From: RGIG2560 sp964418385
GTDB lineage: Bacteria > Patescibacteriota > Microgenomatia > UBA1400 > PJMF01
Direction of reading: 5' to 3'
Assembly (NCBI GenBank): GCA_964418385.1
Contig: CAYQLH010000001.1
Span: 1-55,475, forward strand
Length of the DNA: 55,475 nucleotides
The notes under the pieces are model-generated. The model saw only the letters and a list, made by a program, of their open reading frames with translations, was not told the origin of the DNA and did not search any database. Each line of letters opens with the position of its first letter. Within the stretch, counting starts at the first letter, position 1. Of this stretch, positions 32,854 to 41,037 are shown in pieces. The position numbers were made by a program, and so were the translations under genes.

Positions 32854-34098
32854 TTAAAGATCGCGCCCCATAAATTTGTGTCCAGATTGATCAGTGAAAT
32901 AGTGGCGATTCTCAAGCTCTTTGGGCAAGTATGGTTGTCCTGACTCATTGTACGGTTCGTAGCCTTGCGCATAACCGAGTTCTTTGAGGAGCTTGGTGGG
33001 CGCATTGCGCAAGTAAAGTGGGATTTCTAGATTACCATGTGTTTCCACATCATTTAAAGCTTCAAAGTAAGCTTCGTATGCGCGACGATCTTTTTTGCAC
33101 AGTGCCAAATAAGCAACGCCGTGGGCGAGGTTAATTTGCGCTTCTGGCATCCCAATATTGGTAATCGCTTCATAAACTTGGTTGGCGACGACCAAAGCAG
33201 TCGGCACAGCGAGGCCAATATCTTCGCTGGCAAAAACGATCATCCGACGGGCAATATATTCTGGTTGTTCGCCATTTTTGAGCATCCTGGCAAGATAATA
33301 CAAAGCCGCGTCAGGATCGGAGGCGCGCAGCGATTTAATAAAAGCAGAAATAGTGTTATAGTGCTCTTCCCCATCACGATCATAGCGAAGAGTGTTTTGG
33401 GCGCTAGCGCGCAAGTGATCAAGTTTTAAATCACCAAAAGTATCCCAGGTTTGCTCGAGAAGATTGAGGAGATGGCGAGCGTCACCGCCAGCATAGGTGA
33501 GCAACCAAGTGCGCGTCTGTGAGTTAAGTTTAACTTTGGGATTTTGTTTTTGCAAATATGCCAGGGCACGATCAATGACAACTTGTAAATCATTTTCGCT
33601 TAAGGCTTGAAAGGTATAGACGCGACAGCGTGAAAGCAAAGCGTTATTAATGGTGAAACTAGGATTTTCCGTGGTGGCACCGATAAGGACAATTTCTCCA
33701 GATTCCACAAAAGGCAATAAATAATCTTGCTGGGCTTTATTGAAGCGATGGATTTCGTCGAGAAAAATTACTGGTGCGCCGTAAACAAGAAACTCAAGTT
33801 CGCTCTGGGCGCGACGTTCGGCATCGATAATTTTTTTGAGATCCGATTTACCAGCAGCCACGGCTGAAACCTCGTAAAAATGACGATCATTGACCAAGGC
33901 AACAAGTCTGGCGAGAGTGGTCTTGCCAACTCCCGGTGGTCCCCAAAAAATCATCGAGTAAACCTTACCTTGCTCGAGAGCACGACGCAGTGGCTTGCCG
34001 TCGCCCATAAGCTGAGCCTGACCGATAAAATCCTCCAGTTTGCTCGGGCGTAAAATCGAGGCAAGCGGTTGAGGTCTGGAATTGATTTTAGCTGACAC
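32854..34098 (-). CDS. rarA: Replication-associated recombination protein A (RarA/MgsA), AAA+ ATPase
   Basis: A 414-residue clamp-loader-like ATPase acting at stalled forks. It has RPSKLEDFIGQAQLMGDGKP, Walker A WGPPGVGKTTLA, Walker B VIFLDEIHRFNKAQQD, sensor 1 LIGATTENPSF and the RarA C-terminal tetramerisation domain (ALYYLARMLKNGEQPEYIARR). GTG 34098 overlaps the end of atpC by 11 nt, so it is read from the ATP synthase transcript. Confidence 0.93.
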   Translation of the reverse strand: MSAKINSRPQPLASILRPSKLEDFIGQAQLMGDGKPLRRALEQGKVYSMIFWGPPGVGKTTLARLVALVNDRHFYEVSAVAAGKSDLKKIIDAERRAQSELEFLVYGAPVIFLDEIHRFNKAQQDYLLPFVESGEIVLIGATTENPSFTINNALLSRCRVYTFQALSENDLQVVIDRALAYLQKQNPKVKLNSQTRTWLLTYAGGDARHLLNLLEQTWDTFGDLKLDHLRASAQNTLRYDRDGEEHYNTISAFIKSLRASDPDAALYYLARMLKNGEQPEYIARRMIVFASEDIGLAVPTALVVANQVYEAITNIGMPEAQINLAHGVAYLALCKKDRRAYEAYFEALNDVETHGNLEIPLYLRNAPTKLLKELGYAQGYEPYNESGQPYLPKELENRHYFTDQSGHKFMGRDL

Positions 34099-34525
34099 GA
34101 TGCTTCATCCGATATTTACTGGCCACTTTGATCTTGGCTGTTTCACGTTCGATCAGGGCCAAAGTATTGGCGTAATCTTCATCGGTGAGCTCTTGAGCCA
34201 TCAGCTCTTGGGCGCGTTTTTTGGCGTCTTGGGCGAGGGCGAGATCAATGTCCGCCGCTTGCGAAGCTTCGGCCACCAAAATCAAAAGTTCATTGCCCGC
34301 AAACTCAGCCACGCCAGCGTCGACAGCAAAGGAAATCACATCATCTTCACTGCCGTCATGACGTTTGTAAACCAGGAGCTCGTCGGCTTTAAGCGGGGCG
34401 ATATAAGGAACGTGGTTAGCCAAGATGCCAACAACACCGTCTTTGGTGGGCAGGATAACCTCAACCGCTTCGGTATCGTAAGCGACCTTTTCCGGAGTGA
34501 TAATTTGCAGCTTAAAACTTTTCAT
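34088..34525 (-). CDS. atpC: ATP synthase F1 epsilon subunit
   Basis: A 145-residue central-stalk and regulatory subunit. The N-terminal beta sandwich is clear (LQIITPEKVAYDTEAVEVILPT, then GVVGILANHVPYI), and the C-terminal helices (residues about 90-140) are retained. It is the last atp gene before rarA. Confidence 0.92.
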   Translation of the reverse strand: MKSFKLQIITPEKVAYDTEAVEVILPTKDGVVGILANHVPYIAPLKADELLVYKRHDGSEDDVISFAVDAGVAEFAGNELLILVAEASQAADIDLALAQDAKKRAQELMAQELTDEDYANTLALIERETAKIKVASKYRMKHRVS

Positions 34526-34548
34526 ATAGACAAAATGTGTGCAATATG

Positions 34549-35949
34549 CTACTTTTTGCTTGATTCTATCACGTCTTCTATGCTACCTTTGAGATAAAAA
34601 TCGCCCTCGGAGACTTCGTCGAGTTCGCCAGAAAGAATCATTTGAAAACCGCGGACAGTATCAGCAATTTTGACGTATTTTCCTGGATTGCCAGTAAACT
34701 GCTCCGCCACAAAGAATGGCTGTGAGAGGAAGCGCTGAACCTTGCGCGCCCGAGTAACCAGGATCTTGTCTTCGTCTGAAAGCTCTTCCATGCCCAAAAT
34801 CGCAATGATATCCTGCAAGTCCCGATAGCGTTGGAGTACGCGCTGGACTTCACGGGCAGTTTGATAATGATCTTCACCCACAACATCTGGTGAAAGAATC
34901 GTGGAGCTAGAATCAAGTGGATCCACAGCCGGGTAAATACCCAACTCTGAAAGAGCGCGATTGAGCACCACTGTGGAGTCAAGATGAGCAAAAGTGGTTG
35001 CTGGCGCCGGATCAGTATTATCGTCTGCCGGCACATAAACTGCTTGCACTGAAGTTACAGAACCATCCTTGGTGGAGGCAATCCGTTCTTGGAGACGCCC
35101 CATTTCTTCAGCTAATGTGGGCTGATAACCCACGGCTGAGGGAATCCGACCCAAAAGCGCGGAAACCTCACTCCCAGCCTGGGTGAAACGGAAGATGTTA
35201 TCGATAAAAAGCAGCACGTCTTTTTTCTGAACGTCACGGAAATACTCAGCCATAGTGAGACCGGTAAAAGCAACGCGCTGGCGGGCTCCCGGTGGTTCGT
35301 TCATCTGACCAAACACTAAAGCCGTTTTGTTGATCACGCCAGAATCGATCATTTCGTGGTAAAGATCGTTGCCTTCACGAGTACGCTCCCCTACCCCAGC
35401 AAAGACCGAATAACCGCCATGTTGTTGGGCGATATTGGTGATCAGCTCTTGAATGAGCACTGTTTTACCGACACCAGCACCACCGAAAAGACCGACTTTA
35501 CCGCCTTTGATAAACGGACAAATTAAATCAATAACTTTAATACCCGTCTCGAAAATTTCTACTGAATTTTTCTGATCAGAAAAACTTGGTGCTGCGCGGT
35601 GAATTGGCAACTTTGGGGTATTTTTGTCTACATTAGGCTTGCCGTCAATAGGATTACCGGTGACATCAAACATGCGCCCCAGACAGTTATCACCCACAGG
35701 TACGCTGATGGGTGCACCAGTGTTGGTGACTTCCAGACCGCGCTTGAGACCATCAGTGCTACCCAAAGCGATGGTACGCACGACGTTGCCGCCTAAGTGT
35801 TGCTCCACTTCCAAAGTGAGTGTGTGATCTTGATGCTCAATGGTGAGGGCATCATAGATTTGAGGTAATTGACCGGCGGGAAATTTGACGTCCACCACCG
35901 GACCGATGATTTGTGAAATATGACCGTTTGGTAAATTGTTTGATGACAT
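34549..35949 (-). CDS. atpD: ATP synthase F1 beta subunit (catalytic)
   Basis: A 466-residue catalytic subunit. It has Walker A GGAGVGKTVLIQEL, the catalytic glutamate in GERTREGNDLYHEM, Walker B VLLFIDNIFRFTQAG, the adenine-binding region and the DELSEED-like ELSDEDK. Length and motifs are normal. Confidence 0.97.
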   Translation of the reverse strand: MSSNNLPNGHISQIIGPVVDVKFPAGQLPQIYDALTIEHQDHTLTLEVEQHLGGNVVRTIALGSTDGLKRGLEVTNTGAPISVPVGDNCLGRMFDVTGNPIDGKPNVDKNTPKLPIHRAAPSFSDQKNSVEIFETGIKVIDLICPFIKGGKVGLFGGAGVGKTVLIQELITNIAQQHGGYSVFAGVGERTREGNDLYHEMIDSGVINKTALVFGQMNEPPGARQRVAFTGLTMAEYFRDVQKKDVLLFIDNIFRFTQAGSEVSALLGRIPSAVGYQPTLAEEMGRLQERIASTKDGSVTSVQAVYVPADDNTDPAPATTFAHLDSTVVLNRALSELGIYPAVDPLDSSSTILSPDVVGEDHYQTAREVQRVLQRYRDLQDIIAILGMEELSDEDKILVTRARKVQRFLSQPFFVAEQFTGNPGKYVKIADTVRGFQMILSGELDEVSEGDFYLKGSIEDVIESSKK

Positions 35950-35954
35950 AATTT

Positions 35955-36923
35955 TTATTCCAAAGCTGCTCTGCCAGCACTAATTTCTGCAATTTCATTG
36001 GTAATTTTACCTTGACGCATTTGATTGTATGCCAGCGTGAGAATTTGTCCCATTTCGCTGGCGGCATCAGTCGCATTTTTCATGGCGATCATCCGCGCGC
36101 TTTCTACTGAGGCTTTACTTTCGAGAACACAATAGTATAAAAGGGTTTTGAGTAAAAGTAAACTGATACTGTCAATCACTGCCCCGGCACCTGGTTCAAT
36201 TTCATAATCGCCAACGGCAATATGCGAGGTCGTAAAGTCTTTAAAATTAATTTCCCATTCGTCGGCGATACGCTGAATTTGTGAGTGCGAAATGGGCAAA
36301 AGTTGTCCTACCGATGGTACTTGACGCAGGCTATTGATGTGCTCGGTGTAAAAAATGATAACTTTTTGGTATTTACCCGAATCATATGCTTCGCGAATGA
36401 GATTATAAACAATATTTAATTCCTTTAAATCAACGTTTTCATTAAGCTTGTTAAATGACGCAACGATGGGTTGGTTGAGTTTGCGAATCATTTTTTCGCC
36501 TTTGCGACCGACCACAATCCATTCAAAATTTACTTGTGGTGGATTGGCTGCCTGCTCTTTAGTGGCTTCGTCAAGCGGATAAGTGATTAAAAATGCTGGA
36601 TTTTGAACGACAGAGCGGATTTTTTTCTCAAGCGCCGAGTGATAATTACCGCACAAACCACGATTGGAAGTAATGACAACGCCGAGAACGTTTTCAAGTG
36701 GCAATTCACGCAAATATGGATGATCAATTTTATTGGCAGCGATGTAAGTAGAAAAGCGATTAAGAAAGTTAATGGTCGCGGCGGCAAAAGGACGAGCGGC
36801 ATGCGACTGTAATACGGCTTTGCGCATGCTGGCAGTGGCAATCATTTGCATCGCCCGGGTGAGCTTGGCGGTGGAAGAGATGGATCTGATCCGTCTTTTG
36901 ATGAGCTTGATAGAGCCTGCCAT
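35955..36923 (-). CDS. atpG: ATP synthase F1 gamma subunit
   Basis: A 322-residue rotor shaft. It has the N-terminal coil SIKLIKRRIRSISSTAKLTR with MQMIATASM, the Rossmann-like middle (VITSNRGLCGNYH) and the C-terminal coil (SVESARMIAMKNATDAASEM). It is about 30 residues longer than typical, with the extra sequence in the middle domain. Confidence 0.95.
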   Translation of the reverse strand: MAGSIKLIKRRIRSISSTAKLTRAMQMIATASMRKAVLQSHAARPFAAATINFLNRFSTYIAANKIDHPYLRELPLENVLGVVITSNRGLCGNYHSALEKKIRSVVQNPAFLITYPLDEATKEQAANPPQVNFEWIVVGRKGEKMIRKLNQPIVASFNKLNENVDLKELNIVYNLIREAYDSGKYQKVIIFYTEHINSLRQVPSVGQLLPISHSQIQRIADEWEINFKDFTTSHIAVGDYEIEPGAGAVIDSISLLLLKTLLYYCVLESKASVESARMIAMKNATDAASEMGQILTLAYNQMRQGKITNEIAEISAGRAALE

Positions 36924-36936
36924 ACAATCCCTTTAC

Positions 36937-38451
36937 TTATTTTTCGGTGTGCGAAAACAAAACGGCGTGCGCATCCAAAGCGGCTTTAAGAGCAGCTTCT
37001 ACTTCTGGTGTTAAATCCTTGACTTTGTCAATTAAAGCTAAAGCCTGACCGTCTTGATCATGTAAGAAACGGAGCAAGCTCTGTTCGAAAGTACCCACTT
37101 GAGCAACGTCGACGTCGTCCAAATAACCTTGTCCCAAAGCGTACAAGATTGCTACTTGCTCTGACATTGTCAGCGGGGCGTATTGTTTTTGCTTGAGCAC
37201 TTCGGTGGCGCGGCGTCCGCGTTCGATCTGCTCGCGAGTTTTCTCGTCTAAGTCTGAGCCAAATTGTGTAAACGATTCCAGCTCGCGGAACTGAGCAAGA
37301 TCGACGCGCAGACGACCGGAAACTTTCTTCATGGCTTTGGTCTGAGCGCTGCCACCGACACGGGAAACTGAAAGACCAGCATTGACCGCAGGGCGAATGC
37401 CACGATAGAATAGGTCAGTTTCCAAATAGATCTGGCCATCAGTAATGGAAATAACGTTGGTGGGAATGTAAGCGCTAGAATCGCCGGCTTGCGTTTCGAT
37501 AATGGGCAAGGCTGTCAGCGAACCGCCGCCGTAATCTTTATTGAGTTTGGCAGCACGCTCCAAAAGTCGTGAGTGGAGATAAAAAACATCGCCTGGGAAA
37601 GCCTCACGTCCCGGTGGACGGCGCAAAATAAGCGAAATTTGACGATAAGCGACGGCGTGCTTGGAAAGATCATCATAAATCACCAAAGCGTCGCGACCTT
37701 TAGCCATAAAGTATTCGCCAATGGCGGCGCCGGCATAGGGAGCGATATAAGAATAAGCGGCGGCTTCGGAAACACCGGCATCCACAACGACGGTGTAATC
37801 AAGTGCTCCGGCTTGGCGCAACTGCTCTACTAGGCGCGCGAGTTTGGACTCTTTCTGACCGATACTGACGTAGATGCACACCACGTTTTGGTCTTTTTGG
37901 TTGAGAATGGTGTCAATCGCAATTGCCGTTTTACCGGTCTGACGGTCACCGATGATCAGCTCGCGCTGACCGCGACCAATCGGCACCATAGCGTCGATAG
38001 CTTTAATACCCGTTTGCAAAGGCTGATTGACGCTTTCGCGAGTAATCACACCAGGAGCAATTTTTTCAATGGGGTTGTAGGTTTCTGCTTTAATCGGGCC
38101 CAAGCCGTCTACTGGTTGACCCAAAGGATTAACGACGCGACCGATGAGCTCGTCGCCCACGGGAATGGACAGAATTTTACCGAGCTGCTTGACAGTTTGA
38201 CCTTCTTTGATCTGAGTATCGCTGCCCAAAATAATTGCGCCCACCGTCGTATCCTCAAGATTGAGCACCAAACCGATTTCGCCATGCTCAAACTCCACCA
38301 TTTCGCCACTGCCGACATCGCTGAGACCGCTGATCTTGGCAACACCATCAGCGACTTCAAGTACCGTTCCGATTTTTTCTACACTGAAACCTTTGGTAAA
38401 GGATTCGGCTTGCTTTTTGAGTTCGGCGATTAATAAATTCGTTTCTGACAT
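36937..38451 (-). CDS. atpA: ATP synthase F1 alpha subunit
   Basis: A 504-residue non-catalytic nucleotide-binding subunit. It has Walker A GDRQTGKTAIAID, VCIYVSIGQKESKLA, the Arg-finger region (ISITDGQIYLETDLF, GLSVSRVGGSAQ) and normal length. Confidence 0.97.
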   Translation of the reverse strand: MSETNLLIAELKKQAESFTKGFSVEKIGTVLEVADGVAKISGLSDVGSGEMVEFEHGEIGLVLNLEDTTVGAIILGSDTQIKEGQTVKQLGKILSIPVGDELIGRVVNPLGQPVDGLGPIKAETYNPIEKIAPGVITRESVNQPLQTGIKAIDAMVPIGRGQRELIIGDRQTGKTAIAIDTILNQKDQNVVCIYVSIGQKESKLARLVEQLRQAGALDYTVVVDAGVSEAAAYSYIAPYAGAAIGEYFMAKGRDALVIYDDLSKHAVAYRQISLILRRPPGREAFPGDVFYLHSRLLERAAKLNKDYGGGSLTALPIIETQAGDSSAYIPTNVISITDGQIYLETDLFYRGIRPAVNAGLSVSRVGGSAQTKAMKKVSGRLRVDLAQFRELESFTQFGSDLDEKTREQIERGRRATEVLKQKQYAPLTMSEQVAILYALGQGYLDDVDVAQVGTFEQSLLRFLHDQDGQALALIDKVKDLTPEVEAALKAALDAHAVLFSHTEK

Positions 38452-38458
38452 ATGACTT

Positions 38459-38860
38459 TCATGCTAATAATTGTTTGCGAAAATCTAATAATTGTCGCTC
38501 TAGCGACCAGTCGTAGCGACGATCGCGAGCCGTAGTGATGATGCCAGGGCGACTGGCATCAGTGCTAATTTCTAAATTGACATTTTGGACGTGAAACTGA
38601 TCAGCGAGGAAATCTTGAAGGGTGTTTTTTTGACCTGGAGTAAGTGGTGCCGGCGCTTGGACTTGAGCGGTGAGGCTATTACTGGTGGCGTCAAGACGTT
38701 CGCGCAAACCGTTTAAAATATTGTTGATCAAACCAAGTTGGCGATGAGAGCGCAAAAGTTGCAGAAAACCGGCGAAATTTTCTTCGCGACTGGCAGGCGT
38801 ACTCTCTTCGAGGATAGCTTGTAAAGTGTCAATATAGTCTGAGGTTTTAATTTTTGCCAT
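38459..38860 (-). CDS. atpH: ATP synthase F1 delta subunit, short form
   Basis: Assigned mainly by position between b and alpha; 133 residues against about 180 in the family. The C-terminal GIITTARDRRYDWSLERQL matches the conserved G-x5-D-x3-D-S segment. The N-terminal helical domain that binds alpha appears reduced. Confidence 0.8.
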   Translation of the reverse strand: MAKIKTSDYIDTLQAILEESTPASREENFAGFLQLLRSHRQLGLINNILNGLRERLDATSNSLTAQVQAPAPLTPGQKNTLQDFLADQFHVQNVNLEISTDASRPGIITTARDRRYDWSLERQLLDFRKQLLA

Positions 38861-38865
38861 AGCTT

Positions 38866-39357
38866 TTATGCTTTCACTCCTTCTTGGAGGTAATCGGCGG
38901 TAATAGTCGCAGGATCCACTTTTTCGTCAACTATGCGACGCACGCCTGTAGCAATGATAGCAGCGAGTTCGGATTTTGCCTCAAGCATCATTTTACCTTT
39001 GGTGACAGCAACTTGTTTTTCGCCGTCAGCGACGATTTTTAAGGCTTGTTGTTTAGCGGCAGCGACGATCTGTTGTTCTTGGTTTTGACCTTGAGTGCGG
39101 GCAGTGGCGATAATATCGCTGGCTTCACGGCGAGCACTCGCAAGAATTTCTTCTTGCTGCGCTTGTGCCTGTGCGAGCGATTCGTCTGCTTTTTTGGCAT
39201 TATTGAGACCGTCGACAATTTGTTTTTGACGTTTGGTGATGAACTCGAGCAAACCTTCGAGGGCAAACTTTTTGAGAATAAAATAGAGCAGCGCAAAATT
39301 GATCAGCTGCGAGATCACAGTTGGCCAACTAATTCCTAACGCATTAATTAATTCCAT
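38866..39357 (-). CDS. atpF: ATP synthase Fo b subunit
   Basis: A 163-residue peripheral stalk subunit: one N-terminal TM (WPTVISQLINFALLYFIL) with the typical following KFALEGLLEFITKRQKQI, then a long Ala/Gln/Glu-rich coiled coil. Confidence 0.93.
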   Translation of the reverse strand: MELINALGISWPTVISQLINFALLYFILKKFALEGLLEFITKRQKQIVDGLNNAKKADESLAQAQAQQEEILASARREASDIIATARTQGQNQEQQIVAAAKQQALKIVADGEKQVAVTKGKMMLEAKSELAAIIATGVRRIVDEKVDPATITADYLQEGVKA

Positions 39358-39390
39358 AATTTGCCCCCGAAAGTGACTTGCTTATAATTT

Positions 39391-39633
39391 TTAGGTGAAA
39401 AGGATGATCAGCGCGATCACCAGTGAGTAAATACCGGTTGACTCACAAACGGCCATGAGCACAAAGACGAGACCGCTGATTTTGTCTGCCGCTTCCGGAT
39501 TGCGACCAATCGCATTTAAAGCTTTACCAGCAACATAGCCTTCACCGACCGCTGGGCCCAAAGCACCCAAACCCATACACAAACCAGCAGCCAAGGCTTT
39601 AATGGCAGCGGCGTTTTGTACGATTTCTTCCAT
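39391..39633 (-). CDS. atpE: ATP synthase Fo c subunit with two-carboxylate Na+-type site
   Basis: An 80-residue helical hairpin forming the rotor ring. Helix 1 has LGPAVGEGYVAGKA with E31 where Na+-type rings have Gln32; the loop is GRNPEAAD; helix 2 has VCESTGIYSLVIAL with V62, E64, S65, T66 and Y69. These match the Na+ ligands of Ilyobacter-type rings, and the Gln-to-Glu change matches the two-carboxylate ring described in Fusobacterium. ATG 39633 was chosen because AAAGGA sits 4 nt upstream; an upstream TTG lacks support. Na+ coupling is inferred. Confidence 0.93.
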   Translation of the reverse strand: MEEIVQNAAAIKALAAGLCMGLGALGPAVGEGYVAGKALNAIGRNPEAADKISGLVFVLMAVCESTGIYSLVIALIILFT

Positions 39634-39695
39634 ATATCCTTTCTTGTTTATCAATTATTTTTTACTTTATACCATACTCCGTATTATACCATAGT

Positions 39696-40472
39696 TTAAC
39701 TTTCAATCACATCAAGCGAACCATTGATAAAGATGGTGGCCAGGAGGGCAAAAACGTAAGCCTGGATAACAGAGGAAAAAAGCGTGAGGACGAAGAAGGG
39801 AAACGGCACGAAATATGGCACCAAAGCTGTCATCACTGCCATTAAGACCTCGCCGGCAAAAACGTTACCAAAAAGACGAAATGAAAGGGAAAGAATTTTG
39901 GCAAGCTCACCAATGACATCCATTAAACCCAAGAAGAAAGCGATGGGGCTGGAAAAGTTGAAAAACTTGTGTAAGTATTTGCCAAAACCGTTGACCATAA
40001 TGAAACAAAGCTGACAAGTGATCACCACGATCAAAGTCATGACTAAAATCATACTGTAGTCAGCCAAAACAGAGCGGAAAAGACTGATATTTCCGTAGGA
40101 AATTGCACTGAGTCCTGGAAAAAGAGTGATAAGGTTGGCCACAGCGATAAAGGTAAAAAGACAAAAAGCGAGCGGGAAAAGCTGACGTGAACGTTTTTCG
40201 TCGCCGGTGATACCCTGCACTTGATTCCACACAGCCATCACGAGCATTTCCACTAACAGTTGGAATTTACTGGGGACTGCGCGCCAGTGACGACGGGTGG
40301 AAACCAAAGCGATAATAATGATGGCGCTGACTAAAAACTGTAAAACGAGAGTGGTGGTAACTGCTAAAGGACCGATGTGGAAAAGGACTCCAGGCGTGAG
40401 ACTAACTTCTAATCCAGAAACTCCAGGAAACAAAAAACCAAAAAAACGACTGACAATATTTGCTTCCTCCAT
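39696..40472 (-). CDS. atpB: ATP synthase Fo a subunit
   Basis: A 258-residue membrane stator with six hydrophobic segments. The essential Arg lies in LSLSFRLFGNVFAGE and the C-terminal helix has VIQAYVFALLATIFINGS. It starts 4 nt after atpZ and precedes the c subunit. Confidence 0.95.
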   Translation of the reverse strand: MEEANIVSRFFGFLFPGVSGLEVSLTPGVLFHIGPLAVTTTLVLQFLVSAIIIIALVSTRRHWRAVPSKFQLLVEMLVMAVWNQVQGITGDEKRSRQLFPLAFCLFTFIAVANLITLFPGLSAISYGNISLFRSVLADYSMILVMTLIVVITCQLCFIMVNGFGKYLHKFFNFSSPIAFFLGLMDVIGELAKILSLSFRLFGNVFAGEVLMAVMTALVPYFVPFPFFVLTLFSSVIQAYVFALLATIFINGSLDVIES

Positions 40473-40475
40473 ATT

Positions 40476-40754
40476 TTAGCGAGCGTGAGAACGCGTCCTT
40501 TCGCGGTTGATCATTTTTCTAGTGGTGGCAATGGTTATGATGTTCATAAGTACAAACCCTAAGACGAGTCCGATTATAGTATAAAAAAATTTTTTGTCAA
40601 GAACCAAATCGAGGGCGTACCCGAGACCACCGCCCAGGACGAGACCTAAAGCGGCGCTTGTAAGAGCGATGAGGTGCGTTTGACGCAGCTGGCGGCGAAA
40701 AGTGTCGATGGCTTGATTGGCACGAGAATTGTCTTGATTCGTTTTTGCTGACAT
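40476..40754 (-). CDS. atpZ: AtpZ/AtpI-like ATP synthase accessory membrane protein
   Basis: A 92-residue protein with two hydrophobic helices (LIALTSAALGLVLGGGLGYA, FFYTIIGLVLGFVLMNII) and a polar N-terminus, the layout of AtpZ/AtpI proteins that assist c-ring assembly or Mg2+ uptake. As first gene of the operon the position fits. ATG 40754 is set by a TTGACA-17-TCTAAT promoter ending 7 nt before it; a longer frame would start inside the promoter. Confidence 0.8.
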   Translation of the reverse strand: MSAKTNQDNSRANQAIDTFRRQLRQTHLIALTSAALGLVLGGGLGYALDLVLDKKFFYTIIGLVLGFVLMNIITIATTRKMINRERTRSHAR

Positions 40755-40761
40755 TGACTTT

Positions 40762-40790
40762 ATTAGATCACAAAAATGCATTTTTGTCAA
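40762..40790 (-). promoter_or_regulatory. Promoter of the ATP synthase operon (leaderless)
   Basis: The minus strand shows TTGACA (40790-40785), a 17-bp spacer, TCTAAT (40767-40762) and exactly 7 bases to ATG 40754. Confidence 0.65.
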
Positions 40791-40813
40791 GTCTTTTGGA
40801 CAATTTACAGTTT

Positions 40814-40851
40814 ATGCTGCACGTGCAGCATAACGGTTTTCCAGGCGTAAA
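40814..40851. repeat. Dispersed 38-bp palindromic repeat, copy 2
   Basis: Matches 538-575. Here ATGCTGCACGTGCAGCAT (40814-40831) is a perfect 18-bp palindrome, followed by AACGG and TTTTCCAGGCGT. It lies between the divergent ATP synthase operon and the GT-C gene, 24 bp upstream of the atp -35. Confidence 0.65.
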
Positions 40852-41024
40852 TGTTGTGAAATTGTTGCAAAATTTGCGTGTTGCGATTGTCTATTTGAGC
40901 ACATTGGACAGAAATAACGCTTGCAAATTTTGCTTTTGTGGCACATTGTTCTCTCCGCTCAGCTGCGATTGCGATAAACTTAATCATACACAAAACCTCA
41001 CAATCTGGAAGCTTGATCGTGTGG

Positions 41025-41030
41025 TACAAT
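41025..41030 (+). promoter_or_regulatory. Extended -10 (TGGTACAAT), leaderless type
   Basis: Exactly 7 bases separate TACAAT from ATG 41038. No good -35 is visible. Confidence 0.5.
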
Positions 41031-41037
41031 AAATGGT

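Noticed and set aside
40814..40831. Palindrome as an intrinsic terminator
   Set aside because: It has no loop of useful size and no T-tract directly after the stem, and it lies upstream of the divergent genes it would have to terminate.
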